Source: Schlesneria sp. (lineage in GTDB: Bacteria > Planctomycetota > Planctomycetia > Planctomycetales > Planctomycetaceae). Taken from it: a stretch of DNA of 64,000 bases. Shown one piece after another: positions 35,181-44,604 of this stretch. The notes below the pieces were generated by a model. It was given only the letters and a program-made list of their open reading frames with translations. It searched no databases and was not told the DNA's origin. The stretch is taken from the NCBI GenBank assembly GCA_028291515.1, contig JAQGHU010000094.1:1-64000 (forward strand), read 5' to 3'. How positions within the stretch are numbered: the stretch's first letter is position 1; the number at the start of each line of letters is the position of its first letter. The translations under genes were made by a program, and so were the position numbers.

Positions 35181-36396
35181 CGCGAGAAGGCTGGTGAGAT
35201 GCATCGGGAAAAGTCGCTTTCGGACAAGGGGACAGAATTCACGTGGGCGCGGCGGGTTGGCCGGGGCTGGTCCAGCCGGCTGGATCAACGGGAAGCCCAG
35301 GTCGATGGTCGATCGACTTTGATTGCAAGTGCAGCGTGAACAAACCGGAGCTTCGCGAAACGCTCCCGCTCCGGCCACCCGTCGCCTCGTTCGGCCACTG
35401 CGACATTGAGGACTCCGACACCGCAGGGACCTGTGTGAACAGACACGTGGCTTCAGAGAGCCGAATACATTATTCGAGATCGCGATCTGTCACGAAACAT
35501 CCACTTTTTTGAGGAAAACCGCCAAAAACAGGGTCGTTTTGTCCCCCATTGTCCTGGGCTGTCAAAATCTGTCAGTCGACTGCCATGCTGCTGATGAGCC
35601 GCGCTGCGGGGCTGCCGACTTTTCCTCGACAAAATGTCGAACTCTCGCAAAGTCCCTCTAGCGTCGCGCACCAAGGAATGGCATAACCAACCAAGCAAAG
35701 AAACCCGATATTCCGTGGACCGTAACCAACGGCCACACCTGTTGACCGCAAAAAAACGGCCAACACGTGTGGCCGTTTTTTGTTGGAGCCAGATCAATGT
35801 GTCAGTTCAACACCGTCATTTTCAAAATCCGCCTAGACATCTGGCTGACAAATCGCAGACACCCCCAAAACCCTGCCATGGACTGACAAATTCTGCCATT
35901 TCGTAAGGTTTCGACCGTCCGACACCACACCGAAGTCAAAGGCAACCGCGAACTGAAACATGCCAATCCAAAATCAGAAGACCGCACCGCGAGACAAACT
36001 GTACTCACCCCCGCCGCCGACTCCTCACTCCCGGAGGACCACAGGTTGTGTCAGCAGCCGGGGGGGGTGTGTCGGAACCTCAGCAGTACTGCGTACGATC
36101 CCTCACTCCGTCCCTTGCCCTTCAGCCCTTCGCCCTCAGCCTCCCAAGTTGTGTCAGGCGACAATCTGAAGAGGCCAATCGAAAGCGGCGTCAACGTGCT
36201 GCCGACATGCCAAAGCGGATACACCACGCAATCGTCATAACTTCTCCACGGCAGGCTGCGGTCTTCCACGAAGCTCGACACTGAATGACGGGGGCGCGAA
36301 ATTCGTCCCGCATAGTTCACCGCCGACAATCGTTTGTCGCAGGAATCAGGCCATCCCAGCACTTCTGCCCTGAAACTTCACAAATCACATCGCCAA
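35181..36396. other. Non-coding boundary region of the island
   Basis: About 1.2 kb without a convincing gene. It includes a GC-rich inverted stretch (GGCGGGTTGGCCGGGGCTGG), an AT/purine-rich stretch at 35500-35700, a strong terminator at 35728-35782 and a G-run near 36060. The 35500-35728 part ahead of the terminator could encode a small RNA. A 90-codon frame crossing the terminator is unlikely to be real. The region may mark the junction between the acquired island and the redB/kinase genes. Confidence 0.4.
35728..35782 (+). terminator. Strong intrinsic terminator
   Basis: Arms AACGGCCACACCTGTTGACCG (35728-35748, two mismatches) and CGGCCAACACGTGTGGCCGT (from 35757) enclose a short A-rich loop and are followed by a T-run (TTTTTTG). 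The second arm is itself palindromic, so alternative folds exist. No protein gene ends just ahead of it. Confidence 0.75.
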
Positions 36397-37041
36397 ATGA
36401 ACATCCGGTACGTCACTCGTGAATCCGTGTCTCTCACGCTCGTCGTTCTCGGCTGGTTCGCAGCGGTGGCGGGTGGTCTGCTGTATTTCAACAACTACGA
36501 GACCACGCCGGGATCCACTCGCCCTAGCCCAGATCGCTGGCCGACCGCCGGTGCTGTTCCGTTTTCACAGGGCAAAGTCAATCTGGTGGTCTTTGCTCAT
36601 CCGCGATGTCCCTGTACTCGCGCCAGCTTGGCGGAACTGAAGTCCCTCTTGAAAGACTGCCCCGCGCCCGTCTCCACACACATTCTATTCTGGGTTCCGC
36701 CCAACGCGTCGTCGCCCTGGACAACATCCGATCTTTGGGAGCAGGCCAGGGCGATCGCCGATGTTCAACTGGTCGCCGACGAAGGGGGCCAGCAGGCCCA
36801 CTGCTTTGGAGCGACGACTTCCGGGCATCTGATGATCTTCGCGCCCGATGGCACTCGTCTCTACAGCGGCGGATTGACGAATGGCCGCGGCAGAGTGGGC
36901 AATGACTCGGGCCTGGCCGCAATTCGCACCCTCATCATCCAACAACAGCCTCTGCCCGCAGAGACGGCTGTGTTCGGATGCCCCTTATTCAACTCCCCAT
37001 CGTCCGAGAATGGAACCGAATTGTGTCAGAAGCCGCTCTGA
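36397..37041 (+). CDS. RedB-like membrane-anchored thioredoxin-fold protein
   Basis: An N-terminal membrane anchor ([20 protein letters not shown]) precedes a periplasmic domain. The [16 protein letters not shown] motif, with CPC, resembles the redox-like motif of RedB proteins known from planctomycete and proteobacterial loci. Later [27 protein letters not shown] is also typical of a thioredoxin-fold lipid/peroxide-type protein. The ATG at 36397 is favoured over 36334. It overlaps the hybrid kinase start by 19-64 bases, so it is probably co-translated with the kinase and may sense redox state for it (inference). Confidence 0.7.
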   Translation: MNIRYVTRESVSLTLVVLGWFAAVAGGLLYFNNYETTPGSTRPSPDRWPTAGAVPFSQGKVNLVVFAHPRCPCTRASLAELKSLLKDCPAPVSTHILFWVPPNASSPWTTSDLWEQARAIADVQLVADEGGQQAHCFGATTSGHLMIFAPDGTRLYSGGLTNGRGRVGNDSGLAAIRTLIIQQQPLPAETAVFGCPLFNSPSSENGTELCQKPL

Positions 37042-40000
37042 AAGCTGTCTCGACTTCCAGCGCCGAAGATCTGTTTCGGAAGCATTGGGACACTGTGGCC
37101 CGGCAGACAGATCATTTGTTTGCCGGACTGCTCGTGTTCCAGTGGCTGGCGGCCATCGCCGTGGCGGTGTGGATTTCGCCCATGACCTGGATCGGCGCAG
37201 CCAGCCAGACGCACATTCACGTCTGGATGGCCTGCGTGTTAGGGGCCGTCGTGATCAGCGTGCCACTGATCCTGACTGTGATACGTCCGGGTCAGATCAT
37301 CACTCGCCATGCCCTGGCGATCGCCCAGATGCTCATGGGCTCGCTGTTGATCCATCTTTCCGGGGGGCGTTCCGAAACCCATTTTCATGTGTTTGGATCA
37401 CTCGCATTCCTGGCTTTTTACCGTGACTGGCGAGTGCTGATCTCCGCTTCTGCCGTGGTGGCGATTGACCATCTTGTTCGTGGGTTGTACTGGCCGCAAT
37501 CAGTCTTCGGGACGGCCGATCCTGAACGCTGGCGCTGGCTGGAACATGCAGGATGGGTCGTGTTTGAGGATCTGTTTCTGATCCGCTCCTGCATCCAAGG
37601 TGTTCGCGAGATGCGGCAGATCGCCGAACGGCAGGCGCGGTACCAGCAACTGTTCAACAACATTAATGATGCGGTGTTCGTATTCGGTCTGAACGAGCAG
37701 GGGGCTCCCACCAACTTTATCGAAGCCAACGATGTCGGTTGCCGCATGCTGGAGTACACCGAGCAGGAACTGTTGCAGCGGACCCCGCTGGACATCGAGC
37801 CACCCGAGTGCGCTGCTGCCACGCGGAAGACATTCGAGAATTTCGGGCTCGACGATCGATATGTTGTCGAGCGAACGTTGGTCTCGTCGACAGGGCGGCA
37901 TCTGGCTGTGGAAATCAGCGCTCAAGTGTTCCTGTTAGGTCAGCAGCGGGCCGTTCTAGCGACGATGCGAGACATCACCGAACGCAAGCGATGTTTGGAT
38001 GAACTGCAACGTGCTAAAGAAGCCGCCGAAGCGGGTAGCCAAGCCAAGAGTGAGTTTCTGGCCAACATGAGCCACGAAATCCGGACTCCCATCAATGGCA
38101 TACTGGGAATGACGGAACTCGCCTTAGACACGGAGCTGACCTTTGAGCAACGTGAGTATCTGGTCGCCGTCAAGCAGTCGGTCGATTCACTGCTCAACGT
38201 CATCAATGACATTCTCGACTTTTCCAAAATCGAAGCCGGGAAGCTCGATCTGGATGTCGTCGATTTTGACCTGAGATCGGATATCGCCTACACCCTCAAG
38301 CCGCTGGCGATGAGAGCTGACGAGAAACAACTCGAACTGACCTGCCGTATCGCAGATGATGTCCCGCAGATGCTGCTGGGCGATCCCACTCGGTTGCGGC
38401 AGATCCTGATCAATCTCGTCGGCAACGCCCTGAAGTTCACGGAATTTGGTGAGATCGGTGTCGACGTCAGTGTCGAATCGCAAGTGAACTCAGAAGCCAC
38501 ACTATTGTTCAAGGTGTCCGACACGGGGATCGGTATCCCCGTTGAAAAGCAGCGGACGATCTTCGACGCCTTTTCCCAAGCCGATACGTCGACGACCCGT
38601 CGTTATGGCGGCACTGGCCTCGGCCTAACAATCTCGATGAAACTCGTCGAGATGCTCGGTGGCCACATCTGGCTGGACAGTCAGCCAGGACGAGGGAGCG
38701 TGTTCTACTTCACGCTGCAGTTTGGGATGCCACCTGAGGCAAAGGGGCGCGGTCGCTCCGCACTCGGTTCCACACTGGCAGGAGTGGACGTGCTGGTGGT
38801 CGATGACAACGCCACCAACCGGCGGATCCTGAACGATACGCTCGTGCGGTGGGGCATGAAGCCGGTCGTTGTCGAAGGAGGATATCAAGCGTTGTCGGCA
38901 TTGCGAGAGGCGACACAGGCCAATCGTCACTTCCGTCTGATTCTGCTCGACGGAATGATGCCGGACATGGACGGCTTCGAACTGGCTGCTCGCATCAATC
39001 AGGATTCGGAATTCTCAAAATCGACCGTGATGATGCTGACCTCGTTGAATCAGCGAGGCGATGCCGCCCGTTGCCGCGATTTGGGAATTGCCAGCTACAT
39101 TATCAAGCCGATCGTTCAAGAAGAATTGCTGCAAGCGATCCTGAGTGTGCTGGGACTTTCGATCGACGAACGGCCCGCACCGCAGGCTTCGCCAGTACCA
39201 GCCTCAACGAGTGAGTCCCAGAAATTACGCATCCTGCTCGCCGAGGACAATCGAATCAATCAGCGACTTGCCGTCCGATTGCTGGAGAAGCGCGGGCACC
39301 ATGTCGTCGTCGTCGCCAACGGCAAAGAAGCCGTCGAGGCCGTCGAACAGCAGACGTTCGAAGTCGTCCTGATGGATGTCCAGATGCCGGAAATGGGCGG
39401 TTTCGAAGCGACGGCGAAGATTCGAGAGGCCGAGCGCAAGACTGGCAAACACCTACAGATCATTGCGATGACCGCCCACGCCATGAAAGGCGACCGTGAA
39501 CGTTGTATGGCTGCCGGCATGGACGACTACGTTGCCAAGCCGATTCGCCCCATAGATCTGTGGACCGCCTTGGAAAAAGTTGCGGCGAGTTCGACGACTG
39601 CCCGTTCGAACAAGCCTCCGCAGCAACCGCCCCTCGATCGAGCCCTATTACTGGAACGCGTCGACGGCGATCTGTCGTTCCTGCAGGAGTTAGTTGACAC
39701 TTTCATGGAAGATCTGCCAGCGCGTCTGGACGATCTCCAGCACGCGATCTTTCGCCAGGACGCCGACGCCCTGAACAGAGCCGCTCACGCCTTCAAAGGC
39801 TCACTCGGCAATTTCGGAGAAAGCCAGGCCCTGGACGCTGTAACCACTCTGGAGCATCTCTCGAATGGGAACTTCGCAGAAGCAGAGTCCACGTTCGCCA
39901 CTCTGCGAACCTCAGTCATCGAACTCCACATCTCGTTGAATGACCTTCTCTCCGGAGAAACGGCTTCCCCAAATCTGTGGAGTCCAGACCGCGGAAATCC

Positions 40001-40058
40001 GCTAAATCTCGATCGAGACGGTCAGGACGCTGAACTGGCCGCAAGTGCGAACGAATAA
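37023..40058 (+). CDS. Hybrid sensor histidine kinase (membrane, PAS, HisKA, HATPase, REC, REC, HPt)
   Basis: The N-terminal sensor has several membrane segments around [18 protein letters not shown], a conserved sensor motif seen in GGDEF and chemotaxis proteins. A PAS domain follows ([18 protein letters not shown]). Then come HisKA with the H-box [11 protein letters not shown], whose phospho-His is about residue 351 counted from this start, HATPase ([23 protein letters not shown]), REC1 with D at about 643, REC2 with D at about 785 ([12 protein letters not shown]) and an HPt with [12 protein letters not shown] at about 922. The architecture is that of a BarA-type phosphorelay. A GTG at 37023 overlaps the redB-like gene by 19 bases; an ATG at 36978 is the alternative. 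The output regulator is not encoded nearby. Confidence 0.92.
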   Translation: MSEAALKAVSTSSAEDLFRKHWDTVARQTDHLFAGLLVFQWLAAIAVAVWISPMTWIGAASQTHIHVWMACVLGAVVISVPLILTVIRPGQIITRHALAIAQMLMGSLLIHLSGGRSETHFHVFGSLAFLAFYRDWRVLISASAVVAIDHLVRGLYWPQSVFGTADPERWRWLEHAGWVVFEDLFLIRSCIQGVREMRQIAERQARYQQLFNNINDAVFVFGLNEQGAPTNFIEANDVGCRMLEYTEQELLQRTPLDIEPPECAAATRKTFENFGLDDRYVVERTLVSSTGRHLAVEISAQVFLLGQQRAVLATMRDITERKRCLDELQRAKEAAEAGSQAKSEFLANMSHEIRTPINGILGMTELALDTELTFEQREYLVAVKQSVDSLLNVINDILDFSKIEAGKLDLDVVDFDLRSDIAYTLKPLAMRADEKQLELTCRIADDVPQMLLGDPTRLRQILINLVGNALKFTEFGEIGVDVSVESQVNSEATLLFKVSDTGIGIPVEKQRTIFDAFSQADTSTTRRYGGTGLGLTISMKLVEMLGGHIWLDSQPGRGSVFYFTLQFGMPPEAKGRGRSALGSTLAGVDVLVVDDNATNRRILNDTLVRWGMKPVVVEGGYQALSALREATQANRHFRLILLDGMMPDMDGFELAARINQDSEFSKSTVMMLTSLNQRGDAARCRDLGIASYIIKPIVQEELLQAILSVLGLSIDERPAPQASPVPASTSESQKLRILLAEDNRINQRLAVRLLEKRGHHVVVVANGKEAVEAVEQQTFEVVLMDVQMPEMGGFEATAKIREAERKTGKHLQIIAMTAHAMKGDRERCMAAGMDDYVAKPIRPIDLWTALEKVAASSTTARSNKPPQQPPLDRALLLERVDGDLSFLQELVDTFMEDLPARLDDLQHAIFRQDADALNRAAHAFKGSLGNFGESQALDAVTTLEHLSNGNFAEAESTFATLRTSVIELHISLNDLLSGETASPNLWSPDRGNPLNLDRDGQDAELAASANE

Positions 40059-40174
40059 TGCTTCGGCACATGATCAGTTGAGTAGATGAGGTGAACTGAG
40101 CTCGCCGGCGCTGCTGATGCTTGGTCGTCCTGGTCACCGTGCAGCAGCGTCGCCACTAATTCGAGTCAATTTCA

Positions 40175-40200
40175 GGTACTGACCAGCTTTTGTGTTGATG
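40175..40200. repeat. Left boundary repeat of FFHGW cassette 2
   Basis: Starts GGTACTGACCAGC and runs to GTGTTGATG; near-identical to 11485-11510 and inverted relative to 41407-41432. Confidence 0.8.
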
Positions 40201-40208
40201 GAATCAGA

Positions 40209-40448
40209 TCATTTCTCTTTGTTCGTGGCGAAGTATAGCCACCAGAGGCAAGCGAGCGGGACAAGAAACACTAGAGCTCCGAAGACAAATGCAGGCGCTA
40301 AGCTTGGAAGTGTTGGATATTTGTTTGGGGGCGGTTCATGCAGCAAATCATAGACAATGCCACAGGTCCCAGCGACTAAATAAAATGCTGACGGTGGCAT
40401 AACAACCGTTGTTATGGCTATCAATCCGAACAAGCACACTTTGCGCAT
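40209..40448 (-). CDS. Small two-helix membrane protein of cassette 2
   Basis: About 80 residues: MRKVCLFGLIAITTVVMPPS at the N-terminus, then a PPPNKYPTLPSLAP loop and a second helix (FVFGALVFLVPLACLWWLYF). Two consecutive ATGs (40451, 40448) are possible starts, with a GGGAAA-type site upstream. It lies on the opposite strand to the FFHGW gene in the same repeat-bounded cassette, recalling the small membrane gene in cassette 1. Confidence 0.6.
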   Translation of the reverse strand: MRKVCLFGLIAITTVVMPPSAFYLVAGTCGIVYDLLHEPPPNKYPTLPSLAPAFVFGALVFLVPLACLWWLYFATNKEK

Positions 40449-40694
40449 CATGCCATTTCCCTGTAAAACGAAACAAGCCCAGCTTCGGCAATCTCGGCAA
40501 TGCGGCGCGCGTCCATCATGTGCCACTGCCCAAGTGTGGCCAGCCCTGTCCAAAAACAACGGAAGGCCATCAGGGCATGATGGCCTTATCGGGAGCTAAT
40601 CTATCCGTCGCAATTGGCAGTATGCCACTGATGGGTGCAGGGGGAAGCTGAAACGACTTCTGGTTCGGGCCATGCGGTTTGGTATCATGCCGCG

Positions 40695-41132
40695 ATGCAC
40701 ACTTTCTTCCACGGCTGGCGACGAAAGGCGGGGGTTATCACGTTGGCGATGGCGTGCGTGGTCACCTGTGGCTGGTTGCGAGGTCGTACTCACATCGATG
40801 TGGTCGACTACAGCATGCGCTTTACCACAGTCAGCATCACGTCATCTCGACGTGGAGTCATGTGGGAGTCAGACACGCGCCCATCGGAATATCCAAACGA
40901 GGCGAGTGGATTTCAATATAACGTATATGAAGAACACGGATGGTACGAGCCGCATTTTTTGCAGATCGAAGGGCATGTTTTCGGATTCGCTGGCTTCCTC
41001 TTCTACTGGCGGGAAACGACGGCAGACGTTGTTGGGGGAACACTCGTCAATGCGCCCTACTGGTCGATTGCCGTCCCTCTGACCCTTCTCTCCGCCTACC
41101 TGATTATCTGGAAGCCACGGAAGCGGGTGTGA
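40695..41132 (+). CDS. FFHGWRRKAG-family small membrane protein, paralogue 3
   Basis: It begins MHTFFHGWRRKAGVITLAMA and ends LTLLSAYLIIWKPRKRV, matching paralogues 1 and 2 at both ends. The middle (about 100 residues, including YNVYEEHGWYEPHFLQIEG and TADVVGGTLVNAP) is different. The ATG at 40695 marks the conserved start; the longer frame to 40635 has no counterpart. It lies in a cassette bounded by the same inverted repeat as paralogue 1 and is followed by a small membrane protein gene 11 bases downstream. Confidence 0.75.
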   Translation: MHTFFHGWRRKAGVITLAMACVVTCGWLRGRTHIDVVDYSMRFTTVSITSSRRGVMWESDTRPSEYPNEASGFQYNVYEEHGWYEPHFLQIEGHVFGFAGFLFYWRETTADVVGGTLVNAPYWSIAVPLTLLSAYLIIWKPRKRV

Positions 41133-41143
41133 GGTGCTGAGCC

Positions 41144-41368
41144 ATGCAAAATAAATCGGGGATAGCGATAGTCTTGTTGTCCGCCACGGCGCTGACGGCG
41201 TTCGTTGACGTGTGGATTGCGACGAAGTTGCCGAGGCTAATGCTGGCCTTTCGCAACATGGATAACCCAGAACCAGGCCCACTACCTGTCGCGTGCGCTC
41301 TTGTTCTTGTCAGCTCACCGATTGTCGTAGGTTGGATTGCTTTCGCAAAAGCCTGCCGTTCGAAGTGA
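41144..41368 (+). CDS. Small membrane protein (74 aa) of cassette 2
   Basis: Two hydrophobic stretches (GIAIVLLSATALTAFVDVWI and ACALVLVSSPIVVGWIAF) separated by a polar, Pro-rich loop (NMDNPEPGPLP). It starts 11 bases after the FFHGW gene stop, so it is probably co-transcribed with it. No family was recognised. Confidence 0.55.
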   Translation: MQNKSGIAIVLLSATALTAFVDVWIATKLPRLMLAFRNMDNPEPGPLPVACALVLVSSPIVVGWIAFAKACRSK

Positions 41369-41390
41369 AGCCACGGATGCCCCCATCCTA

Positions 41391-41472
41391 AATTAGTTGG
41401 TCAGTCCATCAACACAAAGGCTGGTCAGTACCCAATCTCATCAGCGATACACTTGCTGGTCAGTCCGTTGAC
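41391..41472. repeat. Right boundary repeat cluster of FFHGW cassette 2
   Basis: Three copies of the boundary element occur here: AATTAGTTGGTCAGT (41391-41405), CATCAACACAAAGGCTGGTC and onward (41407-41432, inverted to 40175-40200 with one mismatch), and TTGCTGGTCAGTCCGTTGAC (41453-41472). The remaining bases to 41907 contain no gene that I can support. Confidence 0.75.
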
Positions 41473-41907
41473 TTAATCGCAGCGGCCCAGCCGTCACGAC
41501 GAGATTTGATGAGTTACATCTTGAAAATCGATGTAAGTCGTTAGTCTTCGTCGGCCTGCCTCTGTAATCTGCTAGTTCAACAGTCCGTGGCGTGACGCGG
41601 CACATTTCGGGCGCTTGTCTCGGACGCAAAGCGCAGTCGAGCGATGACAGTTCTTGCAGGCCTTCCGGACGTTTCAGGCTCTTCAATCATCGCGCCCGCG
41701 CCCGCTTCTCAGCTTTTACGCTGGTTGGTGCGGCATTTTTCGCAGATTTGATGTGGCGGCGCCGCATTTGGTGGAAACTGCTGTTCGTGAACGATACAAC
41801 AGCTTCGATGTTTTTTGTCACATCTCGACGTTATATTCGGTGTTGATCGTCCGACGTTGCTAGACCCGTGTCATCCTTTTGACATTTTGCGGAGCGAGGA
41901 TTTCTTC

Positions 41908-43956
41908 ATGCCACCTGTTAGGAAGTCTTCTAGTTCCCGCAAGTCTAAGTCCTCTGAAACAGCTCCAAATATGGGGCTTATTGGCGGCATTGGAGCAGGA
42001 GTCATCGTCGTTGTTGTCTTCGCGATGCAGTCGGGACGTTCGCAATTGCCGACGCCACCTATCGCGAGCACCGAGCCTGCTGCGCCGATCGTGCCTGTTG
42101 CCACGCAGGCTACTCCATCAGCACCAATTGCAGCTGCCACCCCCGCGGTGCCCGTTTTTGAACAGGGGCCTCCGCCCCTGCCGGACAAGTTTGTATTTGA
42201 ACCTTTGTTTGTCTCAGATCAGAAGCCGATCGCCCCGGCAACAGCTTTCGCGGTCCGCCACGCTGATTTTCCAACGCCAATCATTTTGAGTTGCCTGAAT
42301 ATTTTCCCCGCTGACACACGTCCCCAGGATCTTCCGAAGCTGATCAAAAAGGTGACGTTGGCCGACAAGTTTACAGGATCAAAGCTAGGCGAATTTGAAG
42401 GGAGCATCATTCCGATCCCTGACTCGGCACCGATCGGGAAAGATTCGTATGCGGGCGACATCGTTGCCTTGTGGAGTTCGCCAAGCACGGGGGTCACTGC
42501 GGCAAACATGTCCACGAAAGGGACGCGACAGGGGGAACCAATCTGGATGGCGACTCGCATCAACGGTGACGGCGTAAACAAGCTGCACAAGGCTGTTGTC
42601 ACTCGCGTCGAGCCAAATGCACTGCAGTATAAGTTCGACAACGCGACCCTCAACTTCTCTGCCACCGCCGGCAGTCCGATGCTGAACGCAAAAGGTGAAG
42701 TCGTTGCGATTCATCTGGGCGAGAATAAGTCCATACCGGGCACTGGTATCGCTAATCCTGTTGGCACCTTTCTTCCACACCTGGTCGCCGGTTGCCGGAC
42801 GACCCCAGCTTCAAGCCAAGCCCTGGCGCTTCGCGAATTGAGCGGTACCGATCTGGTCGAGTTCGTCGAGCCGTCCGTTGTCGTGATTCGAGTCGTTGGT
42901 CAGTACGGCGACTCTCTGGGTAGCGGGTTCGTCGTTGATAAGTCCGGGCTGATCGTCACGAATTATCACGTCATTGAAGGGGCCAAATCGGCGACCGCTG
43001 TCTTTCGGACAAAGGAAGAATTCGAGATCAAGGGATATTGGGCCCTGGACCCGCTCAGCGATCTGGCGGTGCTGCAAATTGATTGCCCGGCAGACAAATT
43101 GCATCCCGTGACTCTTGCCAAAGAACTGCCCAAAAAGGGTGAGACGGTCGCGGCATTCGGCGCTCCGCACGGCCTGGACTTCTCGTACACCAAGGGGGAT
43201 GTCAGTGCCTTGCGTGAAGGGACCGAATTCAAGAAGAAAGGACAATACATCCAGACCTCTGCAGCAATTTCTCAAGGCAACAGTGGCGGCCCTTTGACGA
43301 ACATGAAGGGTGAAGTTGTTGGCGTAAACTCGTTCAAGAGAGCCAGCGGCGAAAACTTGAACTTTGCGATCTCTGCTATGGATGTCACCTCGATCCTTGC
43401 TAAAAAAGCGGGCTATCTGGGGAAGATCTCGCCGACGGACATTCCTGATCGCTCAGGCGGCCGCATTAAGGCCGAGGATTTAACTGGTACAGAACGAGGC
43501 AACGTGTTATTGGGCCGGATTCATGAAGCCGTCGTGATTATTGAAGGGGTGACCTACGACCCCACCGGACGGCTAGAGACGTTCGTCTTAAGGAACTGCG
43601 AAAGTGCAATTGATAAACAATTGAAGTGGAAGCGGTTGACACGACGTGACCAACCTTCGGCGTCGACAGCATTCATGGTGATTGTCGTCTATTTCGATTT
43701 CGATGAATCGAAGCGAGACCTCGTGACAGAGATTCATATCTTGACACAGATAATTGCTCGCGATGTCGACGAAAACCGACGACCGATCGTGGCCTTGGTT
43801 TACAAAGAGGATGTGACTGTCGGTACAGTGTCGATCAAGGCATTGGTCAATGGCATCATTCCGCGAACTCTGGAGACTTCAGTGCCGAAATCATTTAACA
43901 AGCTGGCGACTGCGTACAAAAAGGCGGCACGTGATATCGAAAGCGGCGCGAAGTAG
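41908..43956 (+). CDS. HtrA/trypsin-like serine protease with tandem protease-like domains
   Basis: A membrane anchor (GLIGGIGAGVIVVVVFAM) and a Pro/Ala/Thr-rich linker lead to two trypsin-fold domains. The second (about residues 325-500) has the complete triad: GLIVTNYHVIEGA (His), LSDLAVLQID (Asp) and QGNSGGPL (Ser). The first (about 85-295) aligns in pattern, but LSCLNIF replaces the His block and SATAGSPML replaces GNSGGP, so it appears catalytically dead. The last 150 residues contain another domain (IHEAVVIIEGVTYDPTGRLE). The protein is likely an envelope protease or a scaffold with a regulatory pseudoprotease. The ATG at 41908, with GGAG nearby, is favoured over 41815. Confidence 0.85.
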   Translation: MPPVRKSSSSRKSKSSETAPNMGLIGGIGAGVIVVVVFAMQSGRSQLPTPPIASTEPAAPIVPVATQATPSAPIAAATPAVPVFEQGPPPLPDKFVFEPLFVSDQKPIAPATAFAVRHADFPTPIILSCLNIFPADTRPQDLPKLIKKVTLADKFTGSKLGEFEGSIIPIPDSAPIGKDSYAGDIVALWSSPSTGVTAANMSTKGTRQGEPIWMATRINGDGVNKLHKAVVTRVEPNALQYKFDNATLNFSATAGSPMLNAKGEVVAIHLGENKSIPGTGIANPVGTFLPHLVAGCRTTPASSQALALRELSGTDLVEFVEPSVVVIRVVGQYGDSLGSGFVVDKSGLIVTNYHVIEGAKSATAVFRTKEEFEIKGYWALDPLSDLAVLQIDCPADKLHPVTLAKELPKKGETVAAFGAPHGLDFSYTKGDVSALREGTEFKKKGQYIQTSAAISQGNSGGPLTNMKGEVVGVNSFKRASGENLNFAISAMDVTSILAKKAGYLGKISPTDIPDRSGGRIKAEDLTGTERGNVLLGRIHEAVVIIEGVTYDPTGRLETFVLRNCESAIDKQLKWKRLTRRDQPSASTAFMVIVVYFDFDESKRDLVTEIHILTQIIARDVDENRRPIVALVYKEDVTVGTVSIKALVNGIIPRTLETSVPKSFNKLATAYKKAARDIESGAK

Positions 43957-44143
43957 CTCGCGTCAGGACTGGAGATCAGGAGCACAGGTTAACTGTTGAC
44001 ACATGGACAGAGTGGATCACCGCTTTGAATCCACCATCCACTCGCGATGCAGACCCCGCAATTCGTTATTCAGCTCACTACGACTGTACCTGTTCGCTTC
44101 TCAGCCCCCATCATTTGCAACGCAGGAAATCAGCGCTCCTGGT

Positions 44144-44557
44144 TTAACGCCCAGCAACAGGGAGCGGGATGTCCAAGTCGAGTTGCAGGCTCTTTATCGT
44201 CCAGTTCACATGGAGCGGCGAAGTTTTGGCCGAGTAATACTCGTGGGCGAACCAGAGCGGTACTGCACCCACGGATTCCAGGGTGACTCGATACTCTCCT
44301 GGAGAGAGGTGCAACGCGCTCCTCGCTCCTGGTTGTACGAGATCAAACCGGCCGTCGGCACGCGTGATGCCCGCTCCAACGACATCGAAGATGGCTCCGT
44401 CGACACGATGGACAGTGACCTGAATATCCCCCAGCAGCACGCTGCCAGCATGCAGTGTGCCTCGCGTGCCCCCGGCCACGTGTCCTCCACCACACCCTGT
44501 CAGTTCAGCCAACAGCAGCAGCACCACCACACAGCGGGATATCCAACGACAACTCAT
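44144..44557 (-). CDS. Lipoprotein with carboxypeptidase-regulatory-like fold
   Basis: It starts with a lipoprotein signal (VVVLLLLAELTGCGGG; lipobox LTGC). The mature part is a small beta-sandwich with VTVHRVDGAIFDVVG, TRADGRFDLVQPG and PGEYRVTLE, typical of carboxypeptidase regulatory-like (transthyretin-like) domains. In planctomycetes these small lipoproteins often lie downstream of DUF1559 genes. It follows the DUF1559 and beta-propeller-like genes in the same direction, consistent with one operon. Confidence 0.8.
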   Translation of the reverse strand: MSCRWISRCVVVLLLLAELTGCGGGHVAGGTRGTLHAGSVLLGDIQVTVHRVDGAIFDVVGAGITRADGRFDLVQPGARSALHLSPGEYRVTLESVGAVPLWFAHEYYSAKTSPLHVNWTIKSLQLDLDIPLPVAGR

Positions 44558-44604
44558 AGTCGCACCTCAGTAGCTCCGACGAAACGGAATTGTTGGAGTT
44601 ACCT

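Noticed and set aside
35585-35650. CTGATGAG sequence resembling a hammerhead ribozyme core
   Set aside because: No GAAA partner strand or closing stems in the required positions.
35634-35906. 90-codon plus-strand open frame in the island boundary region
   Set aside because: It runs across a strong terminator, has no ribosome site and shows no pattern of a real protein.
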